From an uncultured Acidobacteriota bacterium (GTDB taxonomy: Bacteria > Acidobacteriota > UBA6911 > RPQK01 > JAJDTT01): a DNA stretch of 64,000 nucleotides. The notes below the pieces were generated by a model. The model did no database searches. It had not been told where the DNA came from and saw nothing but the letters and a program-made list of their open reading frames with translations. Both the position numbers and the translations under genes were made by a program. The stretch lies in the NCBI GenBank assembly GCA_951812665.1, contig CATOST010000025.1:62001-126000 (forward strand). The letters are read 5' to 3'. Positions 8,471 to 16,900 of the stretch are shown here, one piece after another. Within the stretch, counting starts at the first letter, position 1; each line of letters begins with the position of its first letter.

Positions 8471-8515
8471 CGATTGCTGTTATCAGATAATGATAACCGA
8501 GGGCGGGCGAGAGGA

Positions 8516-8530
8516 GGTGACTGTCCCCTT
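8516..8530 (+). repeat. GTGACTGTCCCC motif, copy 2
   Basis: GGTGACTGTCCCCTT preceded by GAGAGGA. It sits in the 150-bp gap between the TumE-like gene (minus strand) and the Tat oxidoreductase (plus strand). Confidence 0.8.
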
Positions 8531-8620
8531 CTGTCGCCTTGCGTTACCCTGCCTTGACCGCCTGATTCGGTGCCCTCTACGATTCACCCCAGATTCCAGC
8601 CCACAGAAAGGACAGCCATC

Positions 8621-9850
8621 ATGGTGAGACCGAAAGCGCGATCCCAATCCATCAGTCGCCGAATGTTTTTCCAAGGTGCAAAGGCAGCTGGTACGACAGC
8701 ATTGACGGCTTCACTATTCGGAAGACGGTACCGCCCGCTTGAGGCTGGCAAGCAGTTGCGCATCGGCGTGGTGGGCGGTGGATTCGGCGCCGCGTTTCCC
8801 TGGCATCGGCATCCCAACTGCAAGGTGACCGCAGTCGCTGATCTCAGGGAGGACCGCCGGAAGAGGCTGAAAGAGCGGTTCGAGTGCTCTAACGCCTATG
8901 CGGATTTCCGCGCCATGCTCAAGGACCCCTCAGTGGATGCAGTCGCCATCTTCACCGGGGCGCCCCGTCACGTTCCCCATTGCGTGGAGGTCATGGAATC
9001 CGGTCGACACGTTATCAGCGCCGTTCCGGCCGCCATAACCCTGGAACAGTGCCAGCAGCTTCTGGAGGCCGTCAAAAGAACCGGCCAGATCTACATGATG
9101 GCCGAAACCAGCTGCTTTCACCCATCCACCATGACTGCCCGCAGACTGAGAAAAGAAGGCAAGTTCGGGAGGATCTACTACACCCAGGGAGATTACATCC
9201 ATGACCACGGGACCCACTTGGCGAAGGGGGAGATGCCGGAGTACTTGGAGCGGATGTTCTTTCACGAAGGTAAGCCGACATGGCGGTATGGCAACGCTCA
9301 AGGCCTCTATATCACCCATGCCAGCGGTCCGATCGTTCATGTGACCGGCGAGAGCCTGGTTGAGGTCGCGGCGGTCGGAACACCGATGGATTACCCGTTC
9401 TTCAAGGAGAACCGCTACGGCAACCCGTTTGTGAACACCACGTTCTTCTTCAAGACGTCGGGCGGAAACTCCTCCCGAATCAATATCCACTGGTGGACCG
9501 CAGCTCCCGGCCGTGAAGGTGCGGACTATTTTGGGACCGAAATGTCGTTATTCGAGAGGTGGAAGGGTCTGCGCCCTTCCGCTTACGTGACCCGTCCTCA
9601 TTCAGAACCCGAACTTCTGCAGGCGGACCACTCCGCGGAACTGCCGCCGTCACTGCGGACCGTTGGGGGGCACGGGGGTTCCCATCCCTTCATCATTCAT
9701 GAGTTCGTCTCGGCATGTCTGGAGCAACGCCCCCCGTCAGTCGATGTCCATCAGGCCCTGTCCTATACTGCGCCCGGAATCGTAGGATTTCAATCGGCTC
9801 TGAAGGGTGGAGACTGGCTGAAGATTCCCGATTTCGGACCCGTCAGTTAG
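8621..9850 (+). CDS. Tat-exported Gfo/Idh/MocA-family oxidoreductase
   Basis: This 409-aa protein has a twin-arginine signal (SRRMFFQGAKAAGTTALTAS) and a Rossmann motif IGVVGGGFGAAF near residue 50. The C-terminal alpha/beta domain follows (GRIYYTQGDYIHDHGTHLAK). The family uses bound NAD(P) to oxidise or epimerise sugars and cyclitols. Tat export of the folded, cofactor-loaded enzyme is usual in planctomycete/acidobacterial paralogues. The start is taken as ATG 8621, with GAAAGGAC upstream; earlier in-frame codons lack a ribosome site. The usual Glu-Lys-Pro motif is replaced by SAVPAAIT, so the catalytic lysine seems absent. The gene stands alone between two GTGACTGTCCCC motifs. A truncated paralogue fragment follows at 9924. 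Confidence 0.8.
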   Translation: MVRPKARSQSISRRMFFQGAKAAGTTALTASLFGRRYRPLEAGKQLRIGVVGGGFGAAFPWHRHPNCKVTAVADLREDRRKRLKERFECSNAYADFRAMLKDPSVDAVAIFTGAPRHVPHCVEVMESGRHVISAVPAAITLEQCQQLLEAVKRTGQIYMMAETSCFHPSTMTARRLRKEGKFGRIYYTQGDYIHDHGTHLAKGEMPEYLERMFFHEGKPTWRYGNAQGLYITHASGPIVHVTGESLVEVAAVGTPMDYPFFKENRYGNPFVNTTFFFKTSGGNSSRINIHWWTAAPGREGADYFGTEMSLFERWKGLRPSAYVTRPHSEPELLQADHSAELPPSLRTVGGHGGSHPFIIHEFVSACLEQRPPSVDVHQALSYTAPGIVGFQSALKGGDWLKIPDFGPVS

Positions 9851-9898
9851 CCGTTCCCGGTGAGCCCGGCGGCCTTGGAAACTCGCACGCCGAGACGC

Positions 9899-9913
9899 GG
9901 TGACTGTCCCCTT
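9899..9913 (+). repeat. GTGACTGTCCCC motif, copy 3
   Basis: GGTGACTGTCCCCTT, preceded by GAGACGC. It lies 48 bp after the stop of the Tat oxidoreductase and 10 bp before the truncated paralogue fragment that begins at 9924. Confidence 0.8.
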
Positions 9914-9923
9914 TCCTCGCGCG

Positions 9924-10128
9924 CTATTCGGACGACGGTACCGTCCTCTCGAGGCTGGCAAGCAGTTGCGGATCGGTGTGGTGGGCGGCGGATTCGGCGC
10001 CGCGTTTCCCTGGCAGCGGCATCCCAACTGCAAGGTGACCGCAGTCGCTGATCTCAGGGAGGACCGCCGGAAAAGTCTGGAAGAGCGGTTCGAGTGCTCT
10101 AACGCCTATGCCGATTTCCGTGCCATGC
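9924..10128 (+). pseudogene. Gfo/Idh/MocA paralogue fragment between two motifs
   Basis: These 205 bp match 8714-8918 (codons for LFGRRYRPLEAGK through AYADFRAM). There are about 13 differences by eye, of which about 10 are synonymous and three change residues (His to Gln, Arg to Ser, Lys to Glu). The signal peptide before LFGRR and everything after FRAM are missing. The excess of silent changes shows the source gene evolved as a working paralogue before being cut down. It is bracketed by motif copies at 9899-9913 and 10146-10160. The fragment has an open frame from the upstream motif to a TGA at about 10134, but it carries only the nucleotide-binding beta-alpha-beta unit. Confidence 0.8.
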
Positions 10129-10145
10129 CAGAGTGACCGAGAGGA

Positions 10146-10160
10146 GGTGACTGTCCCCTT
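10146..10160 (+). repeat. GTGACTGTCCCC motif, copy 4
   Basis: GGTGACTGTCCCCTT preceded by GAGAGGA, identical in its left flank to copy 2. It closes the paralogue fragment that copy 3 opens. Confidence 0.8.
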
Positions 10161-10221
10161 CTCCCGTTCGAGCGGGCGCCCTTGTCATAGAATTACACAA
10201 CGTATTCTGGAACTTGCTCGG

Positions 10222-10668
10222 TCAGTTCTGTCGCAGTGCCGGTGTGATGAATTTGCGCAGTATATCCGCCAACCGGAGGCAGTTGGTGCCCGAAGCCTTC
10301 ATAATACCCATGAGTTGGCCTTCGCCGAGTCGGTATCTGAGCGTTAGTCTTGAGGCCTCCGTTGCCGTTCCATCAAACTCGAATGCAGTCTTTTCCACAA
10401 TCCAGTGAACAATGTTGTTTTCAAGCGGAATAAGATCGATTCGTTCTTCCGGCCCGCGGAACTTGGCTTCCCCGACGGCTTTGTCTGAGAACACCCAAAG
10501 CGCTTCGTACTGTCGTTGCCCACTATTGTCAAGATATTCGCTCACAAATATCGTCTGAATTTCGAAGCCTACAAACTCCCTGTAGAAGCGGAAGGTCTTG
10601 GCGGCTCGTCCCAACAAGGGCTCTCGGAAACCTACAGACTTCAAGTACTCAGTCCATTCGTCCCTCAT
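10222..10668 (-). CDS. Unknown protein coupled to RelA/SpoT-like toxin, probable antitoxin
   Basis: This 148-aa protein is beta-rich (ALWVFSDKAVGEAKFR; IDLIPLENNIVHWIVEK; RLTLRYRLGEGQLMGIMKAS), reminiscent of a PH-like barrel, with a C-terminal helix (CLRLADILRKFI). I do not recognise a named family. Its ATG overlaps the stop of the upstream RelA/SpoT-domain gene by four bases (10665-10668), the common layout of toxin-antitoxin pairs. AT content is visibly higher than in the flanking genes, which suggests acquisition as a unit with that gene. The antitoxin role is inferred from coupling only. Confidence 0.6.
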   Translation of the reverse strand: MRDEWTEYLKSVGFREPLLGRAAKTFRFYREFVGFEIQTIFVSEYLDNSGQRQYEALWVFSDKAVGEAKFRGPEERIDLIPLENNIVHWIVEKTAFEFDGTATEASRLTLRYRLGEGQLMGIMKASGTNCLRLADILRKFITPALRQN

Positions 10669-11492
10669 GTTTTCTGCGTCTCCTGTTTTTCACGAATGTC
10701 CATAATCATACCCTCAACGTAGTGCAGGACATGCCCAAGATAATTGGCTGCAAATTCTGGTGTCTTGTAGTCCCACTGCCACGTGCTTTCTTTCTCGTGT
10801 ATGAGTCTTCGCTCTTCGTAGTAGGCGTGAAGCAGTTTGCGAATGACTTCCTGTACTTGCGTCGTAACTTGAAGCTCAACTGAGATGGCTGCTTCTACGG
10901 TGTCCCAGTTTTCGCGTGGTATTTCACACGTGACATGAAAGTACAGATGTGCAGCATAATAGCCCTCTTCTCGCGCTTCGAGCTTGGCACTGCACTCTGT
11001 GCCCAGCCCCCGCACTATTGAGCGAATCTGTTTGACAGTGAAGGTCACTCCGTCCAGGTATTTGACTACCAACAGCGTTCGTACAATGTCGTTGATCCGT
11101 GCAAACCAGCCTGGAGGCAAGAGCCATCCAGTCTTGGTCGGCGGTTCTGGCCATTGCTTGTTGGCGAGAATGTTTCGTCGAAACGTCTTAATCAGGAGCG
11201 ACTCGAAGGGTTTTGATCGGAGCTGAGGTGTGGTGTAGCCTTCAGCGAAGAGTTTATAGCCCGTCTGGCCTAGATACGTCTGGTCCATATTGTCCATGCT
11301 GGAAAGCAATTCTCTCCAGCATGATGACTCTTTGACGTCTGCCAAGAGCTTGTGGCGGACGGACTCGTAATGATTTTCTGCAAGTTGCAAGTCAACTCCG
11401 TGCTGGTCCCGAAGCCACACCTTGTACTCTTCAACACTCTTCGGTTTTTTTGTCTCCTTGGTACTCTTCGGTTGTTCTGGCATCGTATCCAA
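10665..11492 (-). CDS. RelA/SpoT nucleotidyltransferase-domain protein (toxSAS-like)
   Basis: This 275-aa protein lacks hydrolase, TGS and ACT domains but carries the synthetase signature motifs in order. They are RSKPFESLLIK (residues 92-102, the Arg-x-Lys...Ser...Lys ATP-binding motif), NDIVRTLLVVKYLDG (134-148, with the catalytic Asp), GYYAAHLYFHV (177-187, the G-loop position) and VELQVTTQ (205-212, the Glu-x-Gln strand). An acidic/aromatic C-terminus with WQWDYKTPEFAANYLGH follows. Single-domain enzymes of this kind either make (p)ppGpp/(p)ppApp or pyrophosphorylate tRNA, and in toxSAS modules they arrest growth during phage infection. It is followed by a four-base-overlapping partner. 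GC is lower than in its surroundings, which fits transfer. The domain call is firm, and the toxin role is inferred from gene layout and location in a defence island. Confidence 0.8.
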   Translation of the reverse strand: MDTMPEQPKSTKETKKPKSVEEYKVWLRDQHGVDLQLAENHYESVRHKLLADVKESSCWRELLSSMDNMDQTYLGQTGYKLFAEGYTTPQLRSKPFESLLIKTFRRNILANKQWPEPPTKTGWLLPPGWFARINDIVRTLLVVKYLDGVTFTVKQIRSIVRGLGTECSAKLEAREEGYYAAHLYFHVTCEIPRENWDTVEAAISVELQVTTQVQEVIRKLLHAYYEERRLIHEKESTWQWDYKTPEFAANYLGHVLHYVEGMIMDIREKQETQKT

Positions 11493-11792
11493 TTATTCGG
11501 AAGGGAAAGCGGATCTCCGCGACCGTGAGCCTATAAAACCTGGTGGGCGTCGTCAAACTCGAGTCCGTGGAGCTGTCTGGAGACTTGGAGCCCACCTCGA
11601 CGCCGGCGCCGCGGACCGTACTCCGGCGCCCTGGTCAGCTGCGTAATGCCCACGGCCGCCAGCGGCCGCGTTGCTTCGATTCCCTACCCTGATCCTTCCG
11701 GCTGGAGGCTTGGAGCCGTCTGGAGGCCCTGAGGCCGTCTCGAGCTCCCGATCCGGATCCGCGCCGACGACGTCCGAACGAATGAGAGAGGA
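11493..11792. other. Gene-free stretch
   Basis: There is no credible gene. It must contain the promoter of the RelA/SpoT-like gene at its left end. It also has two loosely similar tracts reading CTGGAGACTTGGAGCC (about 11577) and CTGGAGGCTTGGAGCC (about 11702), and a GC palindrome CGGCCGCCAGCGGCCG near 11654. It ends at the motif before the IS630 fragment. Confidence 0.4.
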
Positions 11793-11807
11793 AGTGACTG
11801 TCCCCTT
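11793..11807 (+). repeat. GTGACTGTCCCC motif, copy 5 (variant)
   Basis: AGTGACTGTCCCCTT, with A instead of G at the first position, preceded by GAGAGGA. It lies immediately before the point where IS630 transposase similarity begins (about 11820). Confidence 0.75.
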
Positions 11808-11825
11808 TTCCACGCACGCACAACG

Positions 11826-12728
11826 GTGGGCAAGTGGCGGCGGCGGTTCCTGAGCAAGCGCTGCGACGGGTTGTTGGACGAGCCGCGGCCCGGAGCCCCG
11901 CGCAAGATCTCGGACAAGGACGTGGCGCGGGTCGTGGTCCGCACGCTGGAGACGCTGCCACAGGGGGCAACGCAGTGGAGCACGTGGTCGATGGCCAAGG
12001 AGTGCGGCCTAAGCTTCTCGACCGTGGGGCGGACCTGGAGGGCTTTTGCCTTGAAGCCGCACCGCAACGAGACATTCAAGCTGTCCAAAGACCCGTTGTT
12101 CATTGAGAAAGTGCGCGATATCGTGGGACTTTACCTACATCCGCCGGAACGGGCCGTGGTCCTGAGTGTGGACGAAAAATCTCAGATCCAGGCGCTGGAC
12201 CGGACGCAGCTGGTGTTGCCGATGCGTCCGGGCGTGGCGCGGCAGCAGACCCACGATTACAAGCGGCACGGAACCACATCCCTGTTCGTGGCCTTGAACA
12301 CCGCGACGGGCGAGGTGCTCGGCAAGTGCTTCCGTCGGCACCGCTCGGTCGAGTTCAAGAAGTTCCTGGGCCTCATCGACCGGTCCGTGCCGCCCGAACT
12401 CGACATCCACTTGGTGCTGGACAATTATGGGACGCACAAGACGGCGATGATTCACAATTGGCTGGCCCGCCGTCCACGCTACCACCTGCACTTCACGCCC
12501 ACGAGTGCCTCGTGGATCAATCAGGTGGAGCGCTGGTTTGCGGAGATCACCCGAAAGCAGATTCGACGGGGCACCTATCGCAGCACGCAGGCGCTGGAGA
12601 ATACGATCAAGGAATACTTGCGAGTCTACAACGAGGACCCGAAGCCGTTCGTCTGGGCGAAAACGGCGGATGAAATCCTGGAATCACTCAAGACCTACTG
12701 TGAAAGTATCTCTGACACAGGACACTAG
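11826..12728 (+). mobile_element. IS630-family transposase, N-terminally truncated
   Basis: About 300 residues survive of a DDE transposase of roughly 350. Similarity opens in the middle of the N-terminal HTH region (VGKWRRRFLSKRCDGLLDEP). The catalytic triad is visible as VLSVDEKSQIQAL (first Asp), LVLDNYGTHK (second Asp) and SWINQVERWFAEI (Glu). The C-terminus CESISDTGH ends at TAG in a CTAG tetranucleotide (12725-12728). IS630 elements prefer CTAG/TA targets, so this is probably the true right end. The left end with the first HTH helices and left inverted repeat is missing; a GTGACTGTCCCC motif sits there instead. It is unlikely to be mobile on its own. Confidence 0.85.
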
Positions 12729-12736
12729 AGATACTT
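12704..12736. terminator. Hairpin spanning the shared stop CTAG
   Basis: AAGTATCTCT (12704-12713) pairs perfectly with AGAGATACTT (12727-12736) around a 13-base loop. The stem sits over the convergent stops of the IS630 fragment and the minus-strand membrane-protein gene, which share CTAG. It could act as a bidirectional terminator or be part of the IS right end. No clear U-tract follows on either side. Confidence 0.4.
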
Positions 12737-13573
12737 GAGCAGTACAAAACGAGCATATTTCCGTGGGGGTTCTTTGAGATCAAGTTCTGAGGAGGGTTCT
12801 GTGAGATCAAGGCCTAAGAGCCCAATTATCAGTTTCATCGGAGCAGAAATCACCATCGCTCGCTGCCGAGAAACCACCCCCCACTGAACCGGAACATCGC
12901 CGATGTAAACATCAAGCCATACGCCCACGTCGTTTGGGTCATAATTCCATCCGGTGATTTTCATCGTCACTGACTGAAAAACTTCCTGGACTGCACTATC
13001 TTCGCTCACGCCGATAACTCCACTCTCGGGGCCTACTTTCTCTGTATAGGCAATGGCAAAAGGTTGGCTGGTTCCGGAAAAGATCCGCTCACGCAAGTCT
13101 CGGGCTAAGTGCTCAAAGTAGATATGTCCCTGCACCTGCTTCTTGATTGTATTGACCCGCATCCGCTTCGTGTTCTCTGGATCTATTTCCGCACGCAATT
13201 CCCTGGCCGCGATATCGACACCATCGATCTTTCGAGGATCGCCGACGGCAGTTTCATTCCGCACTACCTTTAACGTGATGGGACGAATACTCTTACCTGT
13301 ATCATCAATGCCCCCCCACTTCGTGTCTTGTAGCGACGGTTCGACTTGTACTGTGTAGCTTGGAGGCAACTCATAAACCAACTTGCCTATAGTCAAAATT
13401 AATATGAGCACGATGGTGCCAACTCCGGAGACAACCCCGGCCACAAGACAGAATGTCGCGATCCTGGGAGACCTGTGCCAGAAAAACCACGCGACGCCCA
13501 CTAATCCGGCCGCCCCTGCCGCGAACGGAGGCAGTAGTTCTAACTTCAGAAACACTTCCAGTAGTTCACCCAT
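12725..13573 (-). CDS. Unknown two-TM membrane protein
   Basis: This protein has about 282 residues from ATG 13573, which has an ideal AGGAGG at 13582-13587. A longer in-frame upstream extension has no ribosome site. Two hydrophobic segments occur near the N-terminus (PPFAAGAAGLVGVAWFFWH; LVAGVVSGVGTIVLILILTI). They are followed by a soluble region of roughly 200 residues with alternating strands (SYTVQVEPSLQDTKWGG; VTMKITGWNYDPNDVGVWLD). No family is recognised. Its base composition is lower in GC than the catabolic genes to the right, and it sits at the edge of the defence island, so an island-linked envelope or effector role is possible but unproven. Its stop overlaps the IS630 stop on the other strand. 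Confidence 0.6.
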   Translation of the reverse strand: MGELLEVFLKLELLPPFAAGAAGLVGVAWFFWHRSPRIATFCLVAGVVSGVGTIVLILILTIGKLVYELPPSYTVQVEPSLQDTKWGGIDDTGKSIRPITLKVVRNETAVGDPRKIDGVDIAARELRAEIDPENTKRMRVNTIKKQVQGHIYFEHLARDLRERIFSGTSQPFAIAYTEKVGPESGVIGVSEDSAVQEVFQSVTMKITGWNYDPNDVGVWLDVYIGDVPVQWGVVSRQRAMVISAPMKLIIGLLGLDLTEPSSELDLKEPPRKYARFVLLKYL

Positions 13574-13922
13574 AGAGCGATTCCTCCTATGGTTACGAAA
13601 TTGGAGGCAATTAGAGCTATTGTAGCGCAGTACGCGGCCTTTTCCGATTTCTTCGATCTGTCCCACGCGATTTGGCGATGTTCCCTAAGTCATAACGCCA
13701 CCGGAGCCATTCGCTCGACTTTGATACGGTCGGCCTTCTTCATCGCTTGGGCAAGCTACCAAGCCGATTGCATTTGGTACCGTATCTCCGCTACGCGCCC
13801 GAACGCCTTGTCGAGCCAGATCGCCATCGTCCGCTCTTTTAGCGATGGTATTTTTTCCGGTCCAGTTGCTCTAACTGAATTTAATGGTAACCCTTCTCGT
13901 CGGTCGCCCTTCCTGCAACCAA
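13574..13922. other. Gene-free stretch with a decayed minus-strand frame
   Basis: There is no intact gene. On the minus strand, about 13890 to 13690, a frame reads SLKERTMAIWLDKAFGRVAE then, after one in-frame TAG, AQAMKKADRIKVERMAPVAL and TGA. It looks protein-like but I cannot assign it; it may be the end of a lost gene or chance. The rest should hold the promoter of the membrane-protein gene at its left end. Confidence 0.3.
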
Positions 13923-16900
13923 TTAATTGTCCTTCTGCGGATCCTGATTCTCCGGCCTCAGCGACGGGTGAAGCATCATCTCCTCGTAGACTTCCTCCCC
14001 GTAGCCGATGCCGGCGCTCTCGGTGCCGACCTCATACTGATACTTGAGGATGAAGGTGATCAGGTCCGCCATCTCCTGGTGGTTGATGTTCTCTTCCAGG
14101 CCCTCGGGCATGAGGGAGTTGGTCGTGGCCCGAATCTCCTTGATGTTCTCCCGCAACAGGGTGTTCCGCAGGTCGTCACCCTCCACCAAGGTCACGCTGG
14201 TGGCCGTCTCATCCGTTAGCAAACCAGTGTAGAGCCCACCTTTTAGGTCTGTCGCCACGTACTGCAGATACTGGGGCTCGACGAAACGGTTGGGGTCCAG
14301 GATGTTTACCAGCAGGGACTCGGGATCCTTGTCCGAGCCGCGGATCAGGTTCGGTCCGATGGGGTGCTCCCGGGATGAGAGCCGGTGGCACTTGAGGCAT
14401 TCCCGCCGGTAGACGGCCTCGCCGCGTTTGTGGTCGCCGGTCAGAGACAAGCTGGCCTGAAATGCGGCCAGCACGTCCTTGCGAGACCCCAGCTCCTCGG
14501 ACCCCAGTAGCCGGGCCGCCCGCTCCCGGATGGCCTCGTCGTCGTGGTTCAGGAGGAGACCCCGGCGCTTGGCGTCGATCTGGTTGGCTGCGACCGACTC
14601 CTCCGAGACGGCCTGAAGCAAGGCCTCGGTCCATTCCTGTCGCGCGAAGAGGGTCTCCAGGATCTTGCTCCGGGTTCGGGGAGAATGCGCCGTCCAGTCC
14701 GCCAGCAGGAGACCTGGTATCTCCGAACTCTGGAAGCCCGCCAAGGCATCGATCGCCGCGATTTGCAGATCCTGAGGCTGTTGGGGATCCACCAGCGAGG
14801 CCAGTGCGGGCTTCACTCGAGACAGCCGGTCATGGTGAAGCAGCCGGATGGATTCGAGCCGGTCCTCCAGGGAAGCGGACTCGTCGGCGACGATCTTGCC
14901 CGCACGCTCCATGTGGGACTTGATCATGGAGGTCGCGGAGACCGGGAGCCTTCGCAGCCCCAAGAGCGACCCGCCGGAATAGGCCAGGCCTTCGGCCATT
15001 CCGAGGATGATCTCCTGCCTTGCGGACGGTCTTGCGGCCAGCACCGGATTGGCTGCCATGACGCCGAGAACCCGCCTCAACTCCCGTGCGCGTTCCCGGG
15101 CCCCCACGGCCCGGGCGAGCCGGGACAACCACTGGACCGATTCGGGTTGCGCCAGAAACGTCTCCTCGTTGGCCAACCGGGCAAACAGTTGGTGGCCGAA
15201 TTCGGCGCAGGAACTCAGGACGGCGTTCCGGACCCAGAAGTCGCCGGCGCCCTCCCGGGCGATCCGGACCAGTGCGGGAAGGGCCCTCTGCCCTCGCACC
15301 TCGCCCAGACTCAGGGCCACCTGGAACCGGACCCGGATTTCCGGGTCCTGGGCCAGGTCCGAAACCTTTCGGAACAGGGCGCGGGACCGATTCAAGCGGG
15401 ATTCGGCCAGCCGGACGGCGTGGACCCGGACACCGGCTTCAGGATCCCCCAGACCCCGCAGCAGGTCCCGTTCCCGGAGGGAGCCGAGACCCTCCAGGGA
15501 CCAGAGAGCATGCATCCGGGCCAAGGGACGGGAACTCTCCCTCAACAGCCCGCGCAGGAGGGGCGCCGCCGACCGGTCTTCCCTCTCACGGATCAGACGG
15601 TGGGCCGTCGCCCGCCACCAGCCCCCATCGTGTTCCAGATGGGCGACCAGTTCCTCGATCGTCGCCTCGCCCAACCGGGGCGGAGGCGGCGACACGAATC
15701 CCGGGGGCGCCAGGCGATAGATGCGTCCCCGATCTCGTCCGCTGGTGAAATCCAGGTGCTTCATCACCCGTCCGGGGACGTGGGTTGCCTCGATCAGCTC
15801 CCGGGACATGTCCAGGAAGTACACGGTTCCATCAGGCGCATTGACCGCATTCACGGGCCGAAACCAGTTGTCGGCGGTGCGGACGAACTCCGAGCCCTCC
15901 GCCTCCCCCCGCTCTGAGCGGAAAGTGACTCCGTCGTCGATGAGAACCCGGCGGTGGATCAGGTTGCCCGTATTGGCGCCCATGAAGTAGCTGCCCCGGT
16001 ACTTCTCCGGGTAGGCGTGGCCCGTATACATGGTCACCCCCGAACCGGCCGTCAGGTAGTCGTGACCGACGCCCGCGCTCCGGGAAGAGGATCCGGCGAA
16101 GATCCGCCGCGCCTGGCGAATGGTGCGCCAGCCCTCCACGGGACTGATCTTGTAGAGGCGGGTCTGGCCCTGGACCAGGGGTTTCACCTGGTTGGCGCCC
16201 GGTCCCAGCCACCGGTGCAGATTGACGAAAAGGTAGGGGTTCCGTTCCAGGTAGCGGGCGGGCAACACCACGTGGCGCCCCGGCATCCCCTGGTTGCAGA
16301 CGAAGCGGTTGAACCATTGGTCGAAGGCGTGCCCGAACTGGAAGGTTTGGGTGGTGGTCTCGAACCGTCCGCTCACGGGATCGAAGCGGAAATCCCGGGC
16401 ACCCAATGAGACTGGACGCGAATCCGGATTCTCCAGGGATCGGATCTCGCCGGCGTTTCCGGAAGCGATCCCATAGATCCAATGGTCCACCCCCATGATG
16501 ATGTTGTTCATCATCTGTTGCTCGTTCTGGTGTCCGAAGCCGGAATAGACCTTCTTCCGGATGTCGGCCTTGGCGTCCCCGTCGGTGTCCTTGAGGTACC
16601 AGATGTCGGGAGGAGCGGTGACGTAGACCCCTCCGTTCCAAACCGTCACTCCGGTGGGCCACAGCAACTCGTCGGCAAAGACGTGGCTCCGGTCCAGGGT
16701 GCCGTCGCCGTCGGTGTCCTCCAGCAAGCGGACCACGCCGATGGGCTTCTCGCCAGGACCCGGCTGGTACGGATAATCCCGCATCTCGGCCACGTAGAGG
16801 CGGCCGTTTTCATCGAACGCGGCCGCGACCGGGTCGTTCACGAGAGGCTCATGGGCCACCATCTCCATACGGAATCCGTCGACCGCCTCGAACGATGCCA

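Noticed and set aside
14544..15917. Long plus-strand frame of 457 codons
   Set aside because: It is antisense to the PQQ-like/HEAT/cytochrome gene, has Arg/Gly/Pro-rich composition and no domain; a shadow of the GC-rich gene.
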